64,000 bases of DNA from Streptomyces sp. R302 (GTDB lineage Bacteria; Actinomycetota; Actinomycetes; Streptomycetales; Streptomycetaceae): NCBI RefSeq assembly GCF_012927245.1, contig NZ_JABBGE010000002.1:496001-560000 (forward strand), written 5' to 3'. Within the stretch, counting starts at the first letter, position 1, and each line of letters begins with the position of its first letter. Below the pieces are notes generated by a model, which worked only from the letters and a program-made list of their open reading frames with translations, was not told the DNA's origin and ran no database searches. Both the position numbers and the translations under genes were made by a program. Below, piece by piece: positions 9,072 through 18,863 of this stretch.

Positions 9072-10030
9072 GCCGCCTCCATCCAGATGTCGGCGAGCGA
9101 CTCCTCCAGGTTGATGCGGGGGCGCCAGCCGAGCCGGTCGCGGGCGGTGCGGACGTCGGCCTGCTGCCAGGGGCCGCAGCCGTCGGGGTACGGGAAGGGG
9201 GCGGCGGCCAGCTGTTCGGCGATGGTCGCCTCGGTGCGCGGGGCGCCGATGACGGGCCGCTGCGGGATGCCGTGCGGGGCGTCGACCTCGTGGAGGTTGC
9301 CCGCGTAGCCGGCGACCCGGGCGAGGACGGCGGCGGCGTCCCGGAGCCGGACGGCCCGGCCGGTACCGATGTTGACGACGCCCTGGGCGGCGGAGAGGGA
9401 GGCGGCGTGCACGGCGCGGGCCACGTCCCGGACGTCCACGAAGTCCCGCTGCACGCCGAGTCCGCTGAGCTTGAGCTCGCCGTCGCCGGCCTGCATGGCG
9501 CGGCGCATGGCCTCGGCGAGCCGGCCGAGCGGGGAGCCGGCCGGGGTGCCGGGGCCGACGGGCGAGAAGACCCGCAGGACGACGGCGTCGAGGCCGGAGC
9601 CGAGGACGAGTTCGGTGGCGGCGAGCTTGGAGACGCCGTACGGGCCTCCCGGGCGCGGCACGGCGTCCTCGGCGGTGGAGGAGCCGGGCTGGCTGGGCCC
9701 GTACTCGGAGGCGCAGCCGACCTGGACGAGCCGGGCGCCGCAGCCGCTGCGGCGCAGGGCCTCGCAGACGGTGGCGACGGCGACGGTGTTGTGCCGGGTG
9801 AGGTCGCGGGCGCCGCCTCGGGTGGCGCCGGCGCAGTTGACGACCACGCCGGGGTGGACGGCGTCCAGGAAGCGGGTGAGGGCGCCGGGGCTGCCGGTGG
9901 CGAGGTCGAAGCGGACGTCGGCGTCGTCGCCGCGGCCGAGGGCGGTGAGGTGGACCGCCGGGTCGGCGAGCAGCCGGTCGGCGACGAAGCGGCCGATGAA
10001 GCCGTTGGCTCCGAGCAGTAGCACCCTCAT
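9059..10030 (-). CDS. NAD-dependent epimerase/dehydratase (sugar-nucleotide type)
   Basis: A 323-residue extended short-chain dehydrogenase. Visible are the Rossmann motif GANGFIGRFVADRL at residue 8, NCAGATRG, the catalytic YGVSK (Tyr/Lys), VGCASEYGP for the Ser/Thr strand, and a substrate-binding C-terminus with QRDFVDVRDVARAV. These enzymes epimerise or dehydrate nucleotide sugars; a UDP-GlcNAc/GalNAc 4-epimerase is the natural guess beside a Pel-like glycosyltransferase. The ATG at 10030 overlaps (ATGA) the stop of a 17-codon frame, and GAAGGGG lies 7 bases upstream. Confidence 0.85.
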   Translation of the reverse strand: MRVLLLGANGFIGRFVADRLLADPAVHLTALGRGDDADVRFDLATGSPGALTRFLDAVHPGVVVNCAGATRGGARDLTRHNTVAVATVCEALRRSGCGARLVQVGCASEYGPSQPGSSTAEDAVPRPGGPYGVSKLAATELVLGSGLDAVVLRVFSPVGPGTPAGSPLGRLAEAMRRAMQAGDGELKLSGLGVQRDFVDVRDVARAVHAASLSAAQGVVNIGTGRAVRLRDAAAVLARVAGYAGNLHEVDAPHGIPQRPVIGAPRTEATIAEQLAAAPFPYPDGCGPWQQADVRTARDRLGWRPRINLEESLADIWMEAACRI

Positions 10031-10080
10031 CGTGCGGCCCCTTCGTGCCGACCGGCCGGTGCTGGGGAGTGAGGGGTCAT
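10027..10080 (-). CDS. Possible 17-codon leader ORF coupled to the epimerase
   Basis: The frame MTPHSPAPAGRHEGAAR starts at ATG 10080 after a clear ribosome binding site (AAGGAG, 10 bases upstream). It ends in a TGA that overlaps the epimerase ATG as ATGA. The spacing fits translational coupling. The peptide has no recognised motif, and it may only deliver ribosomes to the next gene. I am unsure it is translated. Confidence 0.4.
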   Translation of the reverse strand: MTPHSPAPAGRHEGAAR

Positions 10081-10151
10081 GGTCTGGTTTCTCCTTGCGG
10101 GTGGTGAGTCGGGCCGGGCGCCCGCGGCGTCGGCTCCGCGGGTGCGACGGG

Positions 10152-11741
<1,590 letters not shown>

Positions 11742-11754
11742 GGGGGTGCCTCCT

Positions 11755-13395
11755 TCAGGCATCGGGGGCTCCTGTGCCCGCGGAGACGGCCTTCGGCGCC
11801 CAACTGCCGGGGAGGTGGGCCTCGGCGGGGTGGGCGAAGGGCACGTCGGACCCGGCGCGGTGGCGTACCGGCGCGTGGGAGAGGAGTTCCAGGTAGATGC
11901 CGCGGAACGCGGCGAGGTTCTGGTCGACGGTGAAGAGTTCGAGCGCGCGGGCGCGGGCGGCGGCGCCGAGCCGGTGCCGGCGGTCGGGGTCGCGCAGCAG
12001 CGCGAGGCAGGCGTCGGCGAGCGCCCGGGGGTTGCGCGGGGGCACGACGAGCCCGGTGCCGCCGATGATCTCGACGACAGCGCCGACGTCGGTGGAGACG
12101 GTGGCGCGGGCGCAGAACATGGCCTCGACGAGGCTCGCGGGGAAGCCCTCGACGGTGCTGGAGAGGACGACGACGGCGGCGGAGGCGTAGACGTCCTCCA
12201 GGGTGGGCGCCTCGGGGCCGCCGAGCTCCTCGAAGGAGACGGGGTTCTCGCCGACGGCGTGGGCGCCGGCCGCCTCGTCGGGGAAGAGCTGCGCGGCGAG
12301 CGCGGCGCACTGCGCGAGGTAGGCGCAATGGTCGGCCTCGCCCTGCTCGGCGGGGACGGAGACGATCCGCAGCCGGGTGTCGGGCCGGTGGGCGCGGAGG
12401 TCGGCGAAGGCGTGCAGGAGGGCGACGAGGTCCTTGGCGGGCTCGACCCGCCCGATCCAGACGAGGGTGCCGGGCTCGCCGCTCCCCTCGTCCTCGCCGA
12501 CCTCGGCGAAGCGCTCGGCGGGCATGCCGGGGTGCACGGTGCGGACCCGGTCCCGGTCGGCGCCGAGGCGCTCCTGCCAGCGGCGGGCGTGGGCGTTGCC
12601 GGGGGTGAGGAGGGCGGCCTCGCGGTACGTCTCCCCGGCGAGGCGGCCGTGGAGGGCGGCGAGCAGGGTGCGCAGGGCGGTGGAGCGGTCGGCGGTGCCC
12701 GCGTCGAGGTAGTGGGAGCGCAGGCCGACGCCGTACTCGGTGACGAGGAGCGGGGTGCCGAAGAAGCGTTTGGCCAGGAGCCCGGGGAGGGCGACGGACC
12801 CGCCGGCGGTGGCGTGGCAGAGGTCGGCGGCGCCGAGGGCGGTCTCGTCGTACCAGCCGAGGGAGAGGGGGCGCAGGGCCCGCTCCAGGTGGTCGGCGAA
12901 GGCGAGGTGGTCGCGGAGTCCGGCCGCGGCGGCGGCGCGGCGGGCGCCGGGGGCGCGGCAGGCGGCCTCCAGGAGGCGGACGGCCTCGTCGGAGCGGAGC
13001 GCGCCGGGCAGTCCGCCGCTGTCGCGGGCGAGGTCGGCGAGGGCGCCGAGGCCGTCGGCGAAGGCCCGCGCGGGCTCGTCCGCCCCGGTGCCGGGGGTGG
13101 ACTCGGCGGTGAGGCCGGTGGCGAGGGCGTGGAAGCCCTCGGCGAAGCGGCGGCGGTCCCGGCGGCCGTAGGCGCGGCGGCCCGCGCGCTCGGGCGGGGC
13201 GGCGGCGGGGGCGCCTTCGCCGGTGGCGGGGACGGGCCGGGTGTTGGGGGGCAGCGGGGTGGCGGGGAGGGGGCCGCCGACGGCGTACAGGTCGAAGTCG
13301 TGGGGGGCGAGGCCGCGGACGAGCCGCTGCCACCAGGCCCCGGTGTCACCGGTGGCGCACGGTACGCCACCCTCCGTGAGCAGTCCGATCCGCAC
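11755..13395 (-). CDS. GT4 glycosyltransferase with DUF3492 (PelF-like)
   Basis: A 546-residue glycosyltransferase. The N-terminus (IGLLTEGGVPCATGDTGAWW) is the DUF3492 signature shared with PelF. The GT-B C-terminal half has LVWIGRVEPAKDLVALLHAF, then the donor-site region ASAAVVVLSSTVEGFPASLVEAMF with the acidic EGFP motif, and VVPPRNPRALADA. PelF uses UDP-HexNAc to polymerise the Pel polysaccharide in the cytoplasm. GTG 13395 is the first gene of the operon. About 40 residues after position 60 are low-complexity (AAAPPERAGRRAYGRR), not typical of PelF. Donor specificity is not readable from sequence. Confidence 0.85.
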   Translation of the reverse strand: MRIGLLTEGGVPCATGDTGAWWQRLVRGLAPHDFDLYAVGGPLPATPLPPNTRPVPATGEGAPAAAPPERAGRRAYGRRDRRRFAEGFHALATGLTAESTPGTGADEPARAFADGLGALADLARDSGGLPGALRSDEAVRLLEAACRAPGARRAAAAAGLRDHLAFADHLERALRPLSLGWYDETALGAADLCHATAGGSVALPGLLAKRFFGTPLLVTEYGVGLRSHYLDAGTADRSTALRTLLAALHGRLAGETYREAALLTPGNAHARRWQERLGADRDRVRTVHPGMPAERFAEVGEDEGSGEPGTLVWIGRVEPAKDLVALLHAFADLRAHRPDTRLRIVSVPAEQGEADHCAYLAQCAALAAQLFPDEAAGAHAVGENPVSFEELGGPEAPTLEDVYASAAVVVLSSTVEGFPASLVEAMFCARATVSTDVGAVVEIIGGTGLVVPPRNPRALADACLALLRDPDRRHRLGAAARARALELFTVDQNLAAFRGIYLELLSHAPVRHRAGSDVPFAHPAEAHLPGSWAPKAVSAGTGAPDA

Positions 13396-13528
13396 GTGTC
13401 CACACCCCCGGTCGTCGTCGACTGGGATTCCCGGGCCGGGAATCCCGCAGCGGGATGAACGTAAGCGCAGCGACCGGTGGTGCGACGGACGGTTGTCCGC
13501 CGCACCACCGGAAGGGGTGAATGCGCGT

Positions 13529-13594
13529 GACTTTCCCGGCCCGGTGGCGTTCGTCCGGAGTACGCCTCCCGGCGGGAAACCGGACGGGAAAGTC
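13529..13594. promoter_or_regulatory. Inverted repeat upstream of the exopolysaccharide operon
   Basis: GACTTTCCCG at 13529-13538 and CGGGAAAGTC at 13585-13594 are exact inverted copies separated by 46 bases. They lie 130-200 bases upstream of the glycosyltransferase start, in the 295-base gap before it. A regulator site is possible, as is the 3' hairpin of nothing in particular; I see no clear -10/-35 pair. Confidence 0.3.
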
Positions 13595-13690
13595 GAATTC
13601 CGGGGGCGCGCGCGAGAATGCCGGAAAGACGGAACGGCGACGGCCGGAGGCGATGAATACGCCCCCGGCCGCGATCATCGAACGGCGGGA

Positions 13691-15577
13691 TCAACTCCCC
13701 GGGTACACCCAGGGGTTGGGCTTGCAGCTGATTCCGTCGAGATCCAGGGACTTCGTCTGCTGCTGCATCACGGGGGCCGGCGCGCCGGGTGTCCGGCACG
13801 ACGAGTGATTGTGTCCGAGCCGGTGTCCGACCTCGTGGTTGATCAGCATCTGCCGGTACGCGTACATCGCCTTCGGGCCGAAGGTCTCCGAACCCTGCGC
13901 CCAGCGGAAGGCGTTGATCATCACGCGCTCGGTGGAGGCGGAGTCGCAGGAGACGTTGTCGATGGTGGTGTCGAGTCCCGACTTGGCGCACCACGTGCCG
14001 GTGGTGCCGGGGCTGGCGAGGGTGATGACGAAGTCGGGTTCGCCGCTGGAGATCCGCTCGAAGGCCATGGCGCCCTGGCCGGCCCAGCTGCGCTTGTCGT
14101 TGAGCGTCTGCTGGACGGCCCGCGCGAAGAGCTTGCCGTCGAGCCCGAGCCCCTTCTCGACGTCCACCCGGTAGCGGTACTTCCGCCCCGGGCCCGGCGC
14201 CTTGTCGAGCCCGGCCACGGCCTCGAACTCGCCGGAGCCGCTGAGCTTGGGGTCGATCGTGAACTGACGCGCCATCAACTGCTCGTACGTGGGCGCCGGC
14301 TGCGTCTTGGCGGGCGCCGGGCTCGACGGCGCGACGCGCTCGTCGGAGCGCGAGGCGGAACCGTCCGAGGCCCGCTCGGCAGGCGTCTCCGCGGCGCGCA
14401 CGGCCGGCGCGTCGTCCTCACCGTCGGCGACCTGCCCGGCGACGACGATGGCGAGGCAGGTGGTGACGGCCGCGGCGGCGATCCCGGTGAACGCCCACCC
14501 CTTCCCGCCCCGCCCGGCCACAGGCTCCGCGTCGCTCTCGACCGGCGGCACCGCAGCCGCCCGCCGGGGCCCGGGAACCACCGGCACGGCACCGGTGACA
14601 GGCCCGTACCGCTCAGGCCCCGGCCGCCCACCCTCCTCGTCCGCGGGATGCCCGCCACGAACCGGAATCCCATGAGCGGGCGTCTCCGAAGCCCCATGCC
14701 CGCCCCCGTACGCGGGCGTACCCGGCGCGGCGTCCCCGTACGCCAGGGCCGCCTGCCCGGCAGCCCCCCGCATCGCGGTTCCGTGCGCCGACGCCCCGCG
14801 CCCCGGGGCACCGTGCGCGAGCCCACCCTGCGCGGCGACACCCTGCGCGGGCGCGCCGTACACCGGAGTCCCGTGTGCGGGAGTCCCGTGCGCGGAAGCG
14901 CCCTGTGCGGGAGTGCCGTGCGCGGGAGTCCCGTGTGCCGGAGTCCCGTGCGCGGAAGCGCCCTGTGCGGGAGCACCCTGTGCGGCAGCGCCGCGCGCGG
15001 GCGCGCCCTGCGCGGGCGCGCCATACGCCGGAGTCCCGTGTGCCGGAGTCCCGTGTGCCGGAGTCCCGTACGCGGAAGCGCCGTACCCCTGAGAACCCTG
15101 TGCGGCAGCGCCCCGCCCCGGAGCGCCGTACGCCGGAGTCCCCTGCGCCGGAGTCCCGTACGCGGAGGCGCCGCGCCCGGGGGCCTCGTGCGCGGGAGTG
15201 CCCTGCGTGGAAGCGTCGCGCCCAGAGGTGCCGTACCCCGGAGCGCCCTGACCGGAGGCGCCGCGCGCGGGAGCGCCGTACCCCGGCGCGCCCTGCGCGG
15301 GCGCGCCCCGCCCGGGGGTCCCGTGGGCCGGAGTTCCCTGGGCGGGTGCGCCCTGGCCGTGGAAGGGGCCGTGGGTGCGGGTGGTGCCGTGGGACGGGGC
15401 GTACTGGTCCGTGCCGTCGGCGGCCCTGCGACGGCGGCCCGTACCGGCGCCCGCGCCGGTGTCCGCCGCGGGCGCGGGCCCGGTGTCCGCCACCGGGGTA
15501 CGCCCCGTGTCCGCCACCGGAGCGCGCCCCGTGTCGGCCGCCGTGGGCGCGGGCCCCTTGCGACTATGTCGTCCCAC
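13691..15577 (-). CDS. DUF3152 protein, zincin-like, with long repetitive N-terminus
   Basis: A 628-residue protein. Residues 1-320 are low-complexity with dozens of short units such as GTPAHGTPAYGAPAQGA. One membrane segment follows near residue 350 (WAFTGIAAAAVTTCLAIVVAG), then the extracytoplasmic DUF3152 domain ending in YAYRQMLINHEVGHRLGHNH. That HExxH-like HEVGHxxGxxH pattern is a metzincin-type zinc site, so a peptidase activity is plausible though unproven. The extended GxxH third ligand is intact. It starts at ATG 15577, seven bases after the stop of the upstream hydrolase, so the two are co-transcribed. Confidence 0.85.
   Translation of the reverse strand: MGRHSRKGPAPTAADTGRAPVADTGRTPVADTGPAPAADTGAGAGTGRRRRAADGTDQYAPSHGTTRTHGPFHGQGAPAQGTPAHGTPGRGAPAQGAPGYGAPARGASGQGAPGYGTSGRDASTQGTPAHEAPGRGASAYGTPAQGTPAYGAPGRGAAAQGSQGYGASAYGTPAHGTPAHGTPAYGAPAQGAPARGAAAQGAPAQGASAHGTPAHGTPAHGTPAQGASAHGTPAHGTPVYGAPAQGVAAQGGLAHGAPGRGASAHGTAMRGAAGQAALAYGDAAPGTPAYGGGHGASETPAHGIPVRGGHPADEEGGRPGPERYGPVTGAVPVVPGPRRAAAVPPVESDAEPVAGRGGKGWAFTGIAAAAVTTCLAIVVAGQVADGEDDAPAVRAAETPAERASDGSASRSDERVAPSSPAPAKTQPAPTYEQLMARQFTIDPKLSGSGEFEAVAGLDKAPGPGRKYRYRVDVEKGLGLDGKLFARAVQQTLNDKRSWAGQGAMAFERISSGEPDFVITLASPGTTGTWCAKSGLDTTIDNVSCDSASTERVMINAFRWAQGSETFGPKAMYAYRQMLINHEVGHRLGHNHSSCRTPGAPAPVMQQQTKSLDLDGISCKPNPWVYPGS
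14860..15370 (-). repeat. Coding degenerate tandem repeats (GTPAHG-type)
   Basis: The DNA is built of about 18-30-base units such as GTGTGCCGGAGTCCC. They encode Gly-x-Pro-Ala-[His/Tyr] hexads in the cytoplasmic N-terminus of the DUF3152 protein. Several adjacent units are identical, indicating recent expansion. Confidence 0.75.
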
Positions 15578-15584
15578 CCCGGGT

Positions 15585-16565
15585 TCAGCTCCCGTCGTGC
15601 CGCGCGTCGTGGTCCGCGATCAGTTCCCGCGCGGCCGCGGCGACCGTCTCGGGGGACTCCATCATCGCCACGTGTCCGGCGTCGGGCAGGCTCAGCAGCC
15701 GCGAGCCACGGAAGGCCGCGGCGGCCCTGCGGGCCATCCGGTACGAGACGAGCCGGTCACGGCCGCCGTAGATCAGGAGGGTGGGCGCGAGGACCCGCTC
15801 CGCCTGACGCCACAGGCCGTGCTGGCCGCCGAGCGTATAGGCGTCGACGATCCCACGCGAGGATCTGGCCATCGCGTCCCAGAAATAAGGGAGTTCGAGC
15901 CGGCGCTCCATCTCCTCGACGGCGTGCCGGAAGCCCTCCTCCGTGACCTTGCCGGGGTCCCCGTAACAGAGCGAGAGGACGCCGCGGACGCGCTGCTCGG
16001 CGGTCCAGTCGCGGGAGAGGCGGGCGAAGAGCCCGGCGACGCCGGGGACGGCGAGCATCACCGTCGGCCAGGCGGTGCGCTGGGCGCGCAGTTCGGGCAG
16101 GGCCGGCGAGACGAGGGTCAGGGTCCTGACCAGGTCGGGCCGGACGGCGGCGACGCGGGTGGCGACGGCGCCGCCCATCGAGTTGCCGAAGAGGTGGACC
16201 GGGCCGCGCCCGGAGGCGTCGAGCAGCCGGATGACGGCCCGCGCGTGGCCGGTGACCGAGTAGTTGCCGTCGTCGGGCGGCGGGGAGTCCCCGAAGCCGG
16301 GCAGGTCGACGGCCTCGCCGTCGACGAGGTCGGCGAGCAGCGGCATCAGGGCGGACCAGTTCTGCGAGGAACCGCCGAGGCCGTGCACGTACAGGGCGGG
16401 CGGCAGGCCGGCGCGGACGCCGGGCCGGGAGCGCACGGTGAGGGTGAGTCCGGGGAGCGCGACGGAGCGGAGCTCCTCGCCGTCGGCGACCCGGACGGCG
16501 CGCGGAGGCGACGACGCCGGAGCGGTGTCGGCGGTCCGGGTTTCCGGCAGCTCGGTCGAGGACAT
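15585..16565 (-). CDS. Alpha/beta-fold hydrolase
   Basis: A 326-residue alpha/beta hydrolase with oxyanion strand YVHGLGGSSQNW, nucleophile elbow HLFGNSMGGAVA, acid in LLIYGGRDRLVSYRMA and His in LLSLPDAGHVAMMESP. The triad is complete. The substrate cannot be told; family members act on esters, lactones or epoxides. It lies just upstream of the DUF3152 gene on the same strand and diverges from the small acidic protein gene at 16733. Confidence 0.87.
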   Translation of the reverse strand: MSSTELPETRTADTAPASSPPRAVRVADGEELRSVALPGLTLTVRSRPGVRAGLPPALYVHGLGGSSQNWSALMPLLADLVDGEAVDLPGFGDSPPPDDGNYSVTGHARAVIRLLDASGRGPVHLFGNSMGGAVATRVAAVRPDLVRTLTLVSPALPELRAQRTAWPTVMLAVPGVAGLFARLSRDWTAEQRVRGVLSLCYGDPGKVTEEGFRHAVEEMERRLELPYFWDAMARSSRGIVDAYTLGGQHGLWRQAERVLAPTLLIYGGRDRLVSYRMARRAAAAFRGSRLLSLPDAGHVAMMESPETVAAAARELIADHDARHDGS

Positions 16566-16732
16566 GGCCGCAATATTACGAGACGATCACGCGCACCCGG
16601 GTGTGGGTGCGGTCACAGGGCCGCGTGGCGCCCCGCTCCGATCCCCCGGCGGCCGCCTCCACGGTGCGGGCGGCCGCCGCTGCTCCTACGCTCGGAGGTG
16701 AGGGTCATCCGCGGAGGACGGGAAGGAAGCCC

Positions 16733-16948
16733 ATGACTGTCGATCCGTCCGAGCCGGACACGTTCCCCGAGGAGGAGGACACCGTGCTCGACGAGGAAGT
16801 CCCGGAGGCCGACGCCGCCGAACAGCACACCGACCTGCGCTCCGACGAGGACGAGCCGCTCGGCGACATCACCCACGAGGCGGCCGACGAGGGCGACGCC
16901 TCGGAACAGGCGCGCGTCGTCACGCTGGACGAGGACGACTACCGCTGA
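16733..16948 (+). CDS. Small acidic protein of unknown function
   Basis: A 71-residue protein with about 28 Asp/Glu, ending VVTLDEDDYR. A strong ribosome binding site (GGAAGGAAG) precedes ATG 16733. I do not recognise the family. The composition suggests a soluble, largely disordered protein. Its last 15 bases (GACGACTACCGCTGA) recur at 16991-17005 in the non-coding DNA before the TetR gene. Confidence 0.7.
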   Translation: MTVDPSEPDTFPEEEDTVLDEEVPEADAAEQHTDLRSDEDEPLGDITHEAADEGDASEQARVVTLDEDDYR

Positions 16949-17151
16949 CGTCGAAACCGGCGACCGGCAATCCGCGCACGACAATCCGCCGACGACTACC
17001 GCTGATTTGTTCGGTTTAATCTTGAATCGCCTGTCGACCCAGGCGTCCGGTCCGTGAAATTCTGCGTCCGCACCGCGCACACCCGGGTTACCCAAAAGTA
17101 CGATGGCCGCGCGGCGCGACAGCGCACTGGATCGAATTCTTGGGAGGCCGC

Positions 17152-17811
17152 GTGAGCGCCATCGAGCAGACAGAGGCAGCACGCCCTCGCGGTACGCGGC
17201 TGCCGCGCCGTGCCCGGCGGAACCAACTGCTCGGTGCGGCCCAGGAGGTCTTCGTCGCCCAGGGCTACCACTCGGCGGCCATGGACGACATCGCCGAGCG
17301 GGCCGGGGTCAGCAAGCCGGTGCTCTACCAGCACTTCCCCGGGAAGCTGGAGCTCTACCTGGCCCTGCTCGACCAGCACTGCGAGGCCCTGCTCCAGTCC
17401 GTCCGCACGGCCCTCGCCTCCACCTCGGACAACAAGCTCCGCGTCGCGGCCACCATGGACGCCTACTTCGCCTACGTCGAGGACGAGGGCGGCGCCTTCC
17501 GGCTCGTCTTCGAGTCCGACCTCACCAACGAGCCGGCCGTGCGCGAGCGGGTCGACCGGGTGAGCCTGCAGTGCGCCGAGGCGATCTCCGAGGTCATCGC
17601 CGAGGACACCGGCCTGTCCACGGACGAGTCGATGCTGCTCGCGGTGGGCCTCGGCGGCGTCTCGCAGGTCGTGGCCCGCTACTGGCTGTCCAGCGAGTCC
17701 CCGATCCCCCGCGACACGGCGGTCTCCCTGCTCACCTCGCTCGCCTGGCGCGGCATCGCGGGCTTCCCGCTGCACGCCGTGGAGGGCCAGCTGAGCGCCG
17801 AGGGCCACTGA
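17152..17811 (+). CDS. TetR-family transcriptional regulator
   Basis: A 219-residue TetR/AcrR regulator. The DNA-binding helix-turn-helix is at about residues 25-70: LLGAAQEVFVAQGYHSAAM then IAERAGVSKPVLYQHFPGK. The ligand-binding C-terminal part contains FRLVFESDLTNEP. GTG 17152 follows GGGAGG at a good distance. DUF3107 follows 136 bases downstream on the same strand, a common Streptomyces pairing. An AT-richer stretch and a CGCCTG/CAGGCG hairpin at 17028-17045 upstream may hold the promoter and an autoregulatory site. Confidence 0.92.
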   Translation: MSAIEQTEAARPRGTRLPRRARRNQLLGAAQEVFVAQGYHSAAMDDIAERAGVSKPVLYQHFPGKLELYLALLDQHCEALLQSVRTALASTSDNKLRVAATMDAYFAYVEDEGGAFRLVFESDLTNEPAVRERVDRVSLQCAEAISEVIAEDTGLSTDESMLLAVGLGGVSQVVARYWLSSESPIPRDTAVSLLTSLAWRGIAGFPLHAVEGQLSAEGH

Positions 17812-17947
17812 CCGTCTCTTTGTTCCCGGTGGCTGTTCGCTCCTGGCGTGCCGCCACCGAGCCGTGCTCGTCCCCTCACCGGGCTAATGTGTGCAGCGTA
17901 CGGCGCGGGTTCATCGCGCATGGCTGACCGTTCGGAGGGACATAGCC

Positions 17948-18175
17948 GTGGAGGTCAAGATCGGCGTGCAGTACGCACCCCGGGAGATCGTTCTGGAGAG
18001 CGGGCAGCCCGCCGAGGACGTGGAGCGCGCCGTCGCCGACGCGCTGTCCGGCAAGGTGCCGCTGCTCAGCCTCGAGGACGAGAAGGGCCGCCGGGTCCTC
18101 GTCCCGTCGGACAAGATCGCGTACGTCGAGCTGGGCGAGGCCGCGGTGCGCCGCGTGGGCTTCGGCACGCTCTGA
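17948..18175 (+). CDS. DUF3107 family protein
   Basis: A 75-residue protein, the usual length of DUF3107. It begins VEVKIGVQYAPREIVLESGQ and ends KIAYVELGEAAVRRVGFGTL. GTG 17948 has GGAGGG eight bases upstream. The fold is small alpha/beta; function is unknown. It is next to a TetR gene and is followed at once by a strong terminator, so the two probably form one unit. Confidence 0.92.
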   Translation: MEVKIGVQYAPREIVLESGQPAEDVERAVADALSGKVPLLSLEDEKGRRVLVPSDKIAYVELGEAAVRRVGFGTL

Positions 18176-18200
18176 GCCCCGGCTCTCGCCGCTGAAGGCG

Positions 18201-18244
18201 GCGAGGAGGCCCGGAGGGACATCCGTCCTTCCGGGCCTCCTCGC
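18201..18244. terminator. Terminator, 20-bp stem
   Basis: GCGAGGAGGCCCGGAGGGAC at 18201-18220 pairs with 18225-18244 across a 4-base loop, with a single G-U pair. It ends the TetR/DUF3107 unit. Confidence 0.88.
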
Positions 18245-18450
18245 GTTCGGCCCGCGCCGGTATCCGCGTACGCCCGTCCGGATGACCCCGAGGCCTCGTC
18301 CCGGAGGCGGTCCGGCTCCGGGTTCCGGCCCTGTCCGGCGCGTGTACGGGCCGTCCCACCAGGGCGGAGGGAGGATTGCGTTCCGGTGGCCCGGGGTAAA
18401 GGGGGCTTGACCGCACCGCCCGCCCCGCACCCTCCGCGAGGTGATCCACC

Positions 18451-18726
18451 GTGTTCCTGGAAGCCCTCGGTTCCGCGCTGCTCGGACTCGCCCTGGCCTG
18501 GGCCGCCGCGCACCGCCTGCCCGACCGCCTCCCCGCCCGGAGGACCGTCCTCCTCACCGGTGCGCTCGGCGCCGTCTTCGGGGCGCTCGTCACCCACGGG
18601 GCGCTGGGCCCCGGTCACTTCCTCGCCACCCTCGTCGGGGCCGTCGCCGTGGCGGCGGTGCTGCTCTCGCTCCTGGTGCGCCCGGCCGCCCGCCGGCTGC
18701 GCCGATCATCCCCCGCCGTGTACTGA
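18451..18726 (+). CDS. Small membrane protein of unknown function
   Basis: A 91-residue protein with about three hydrophobic segments (residues 3-20, 31-50, 57-78) and a basic C-terminus (RPAARRLRRSS). GTG 18451 follows GAGGTGAT. No family recognised. It is convergent with the ferritin-like gene, with a 20-bp hairpin between them. Confidence 0.65.
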   Translation: MFLEALGSALLGLALAWAAAHRLPDRLPARRTVLLTGALGAVFGALVTHGALGPGHFLATLVGAVAVAAVLLSLLVRPAARRLRRSSPAVY

Positions 18727-18801
18727 GCGCACGTACGGACCGCGCGGACCGAGCGAGCGCGCGTACCGAGCGCGTACGGACCGCGCGTACCGAACGACGA
18801 A

Positions 18802-18847
18802 CGGCCGCGTGGCCCGGGACCCGTCCAGGTCCCGGGCCACGCGGCCG
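18802..18847. terminator. Bidirectional terminator, 20-bp perfect stem
   Basis: CGGCCGCGTGGCCCGGGACC at 18802-18821 pairs exactly with 18828-18847 across a 6-base loop, between convergent genes. Just to its left, 18735-18795 holds short ACCGAGCG/CGCGTACC repeats. Confidence 0.88.
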
Positions 18848-18863
18848 TCGTACGAATAGGGGC

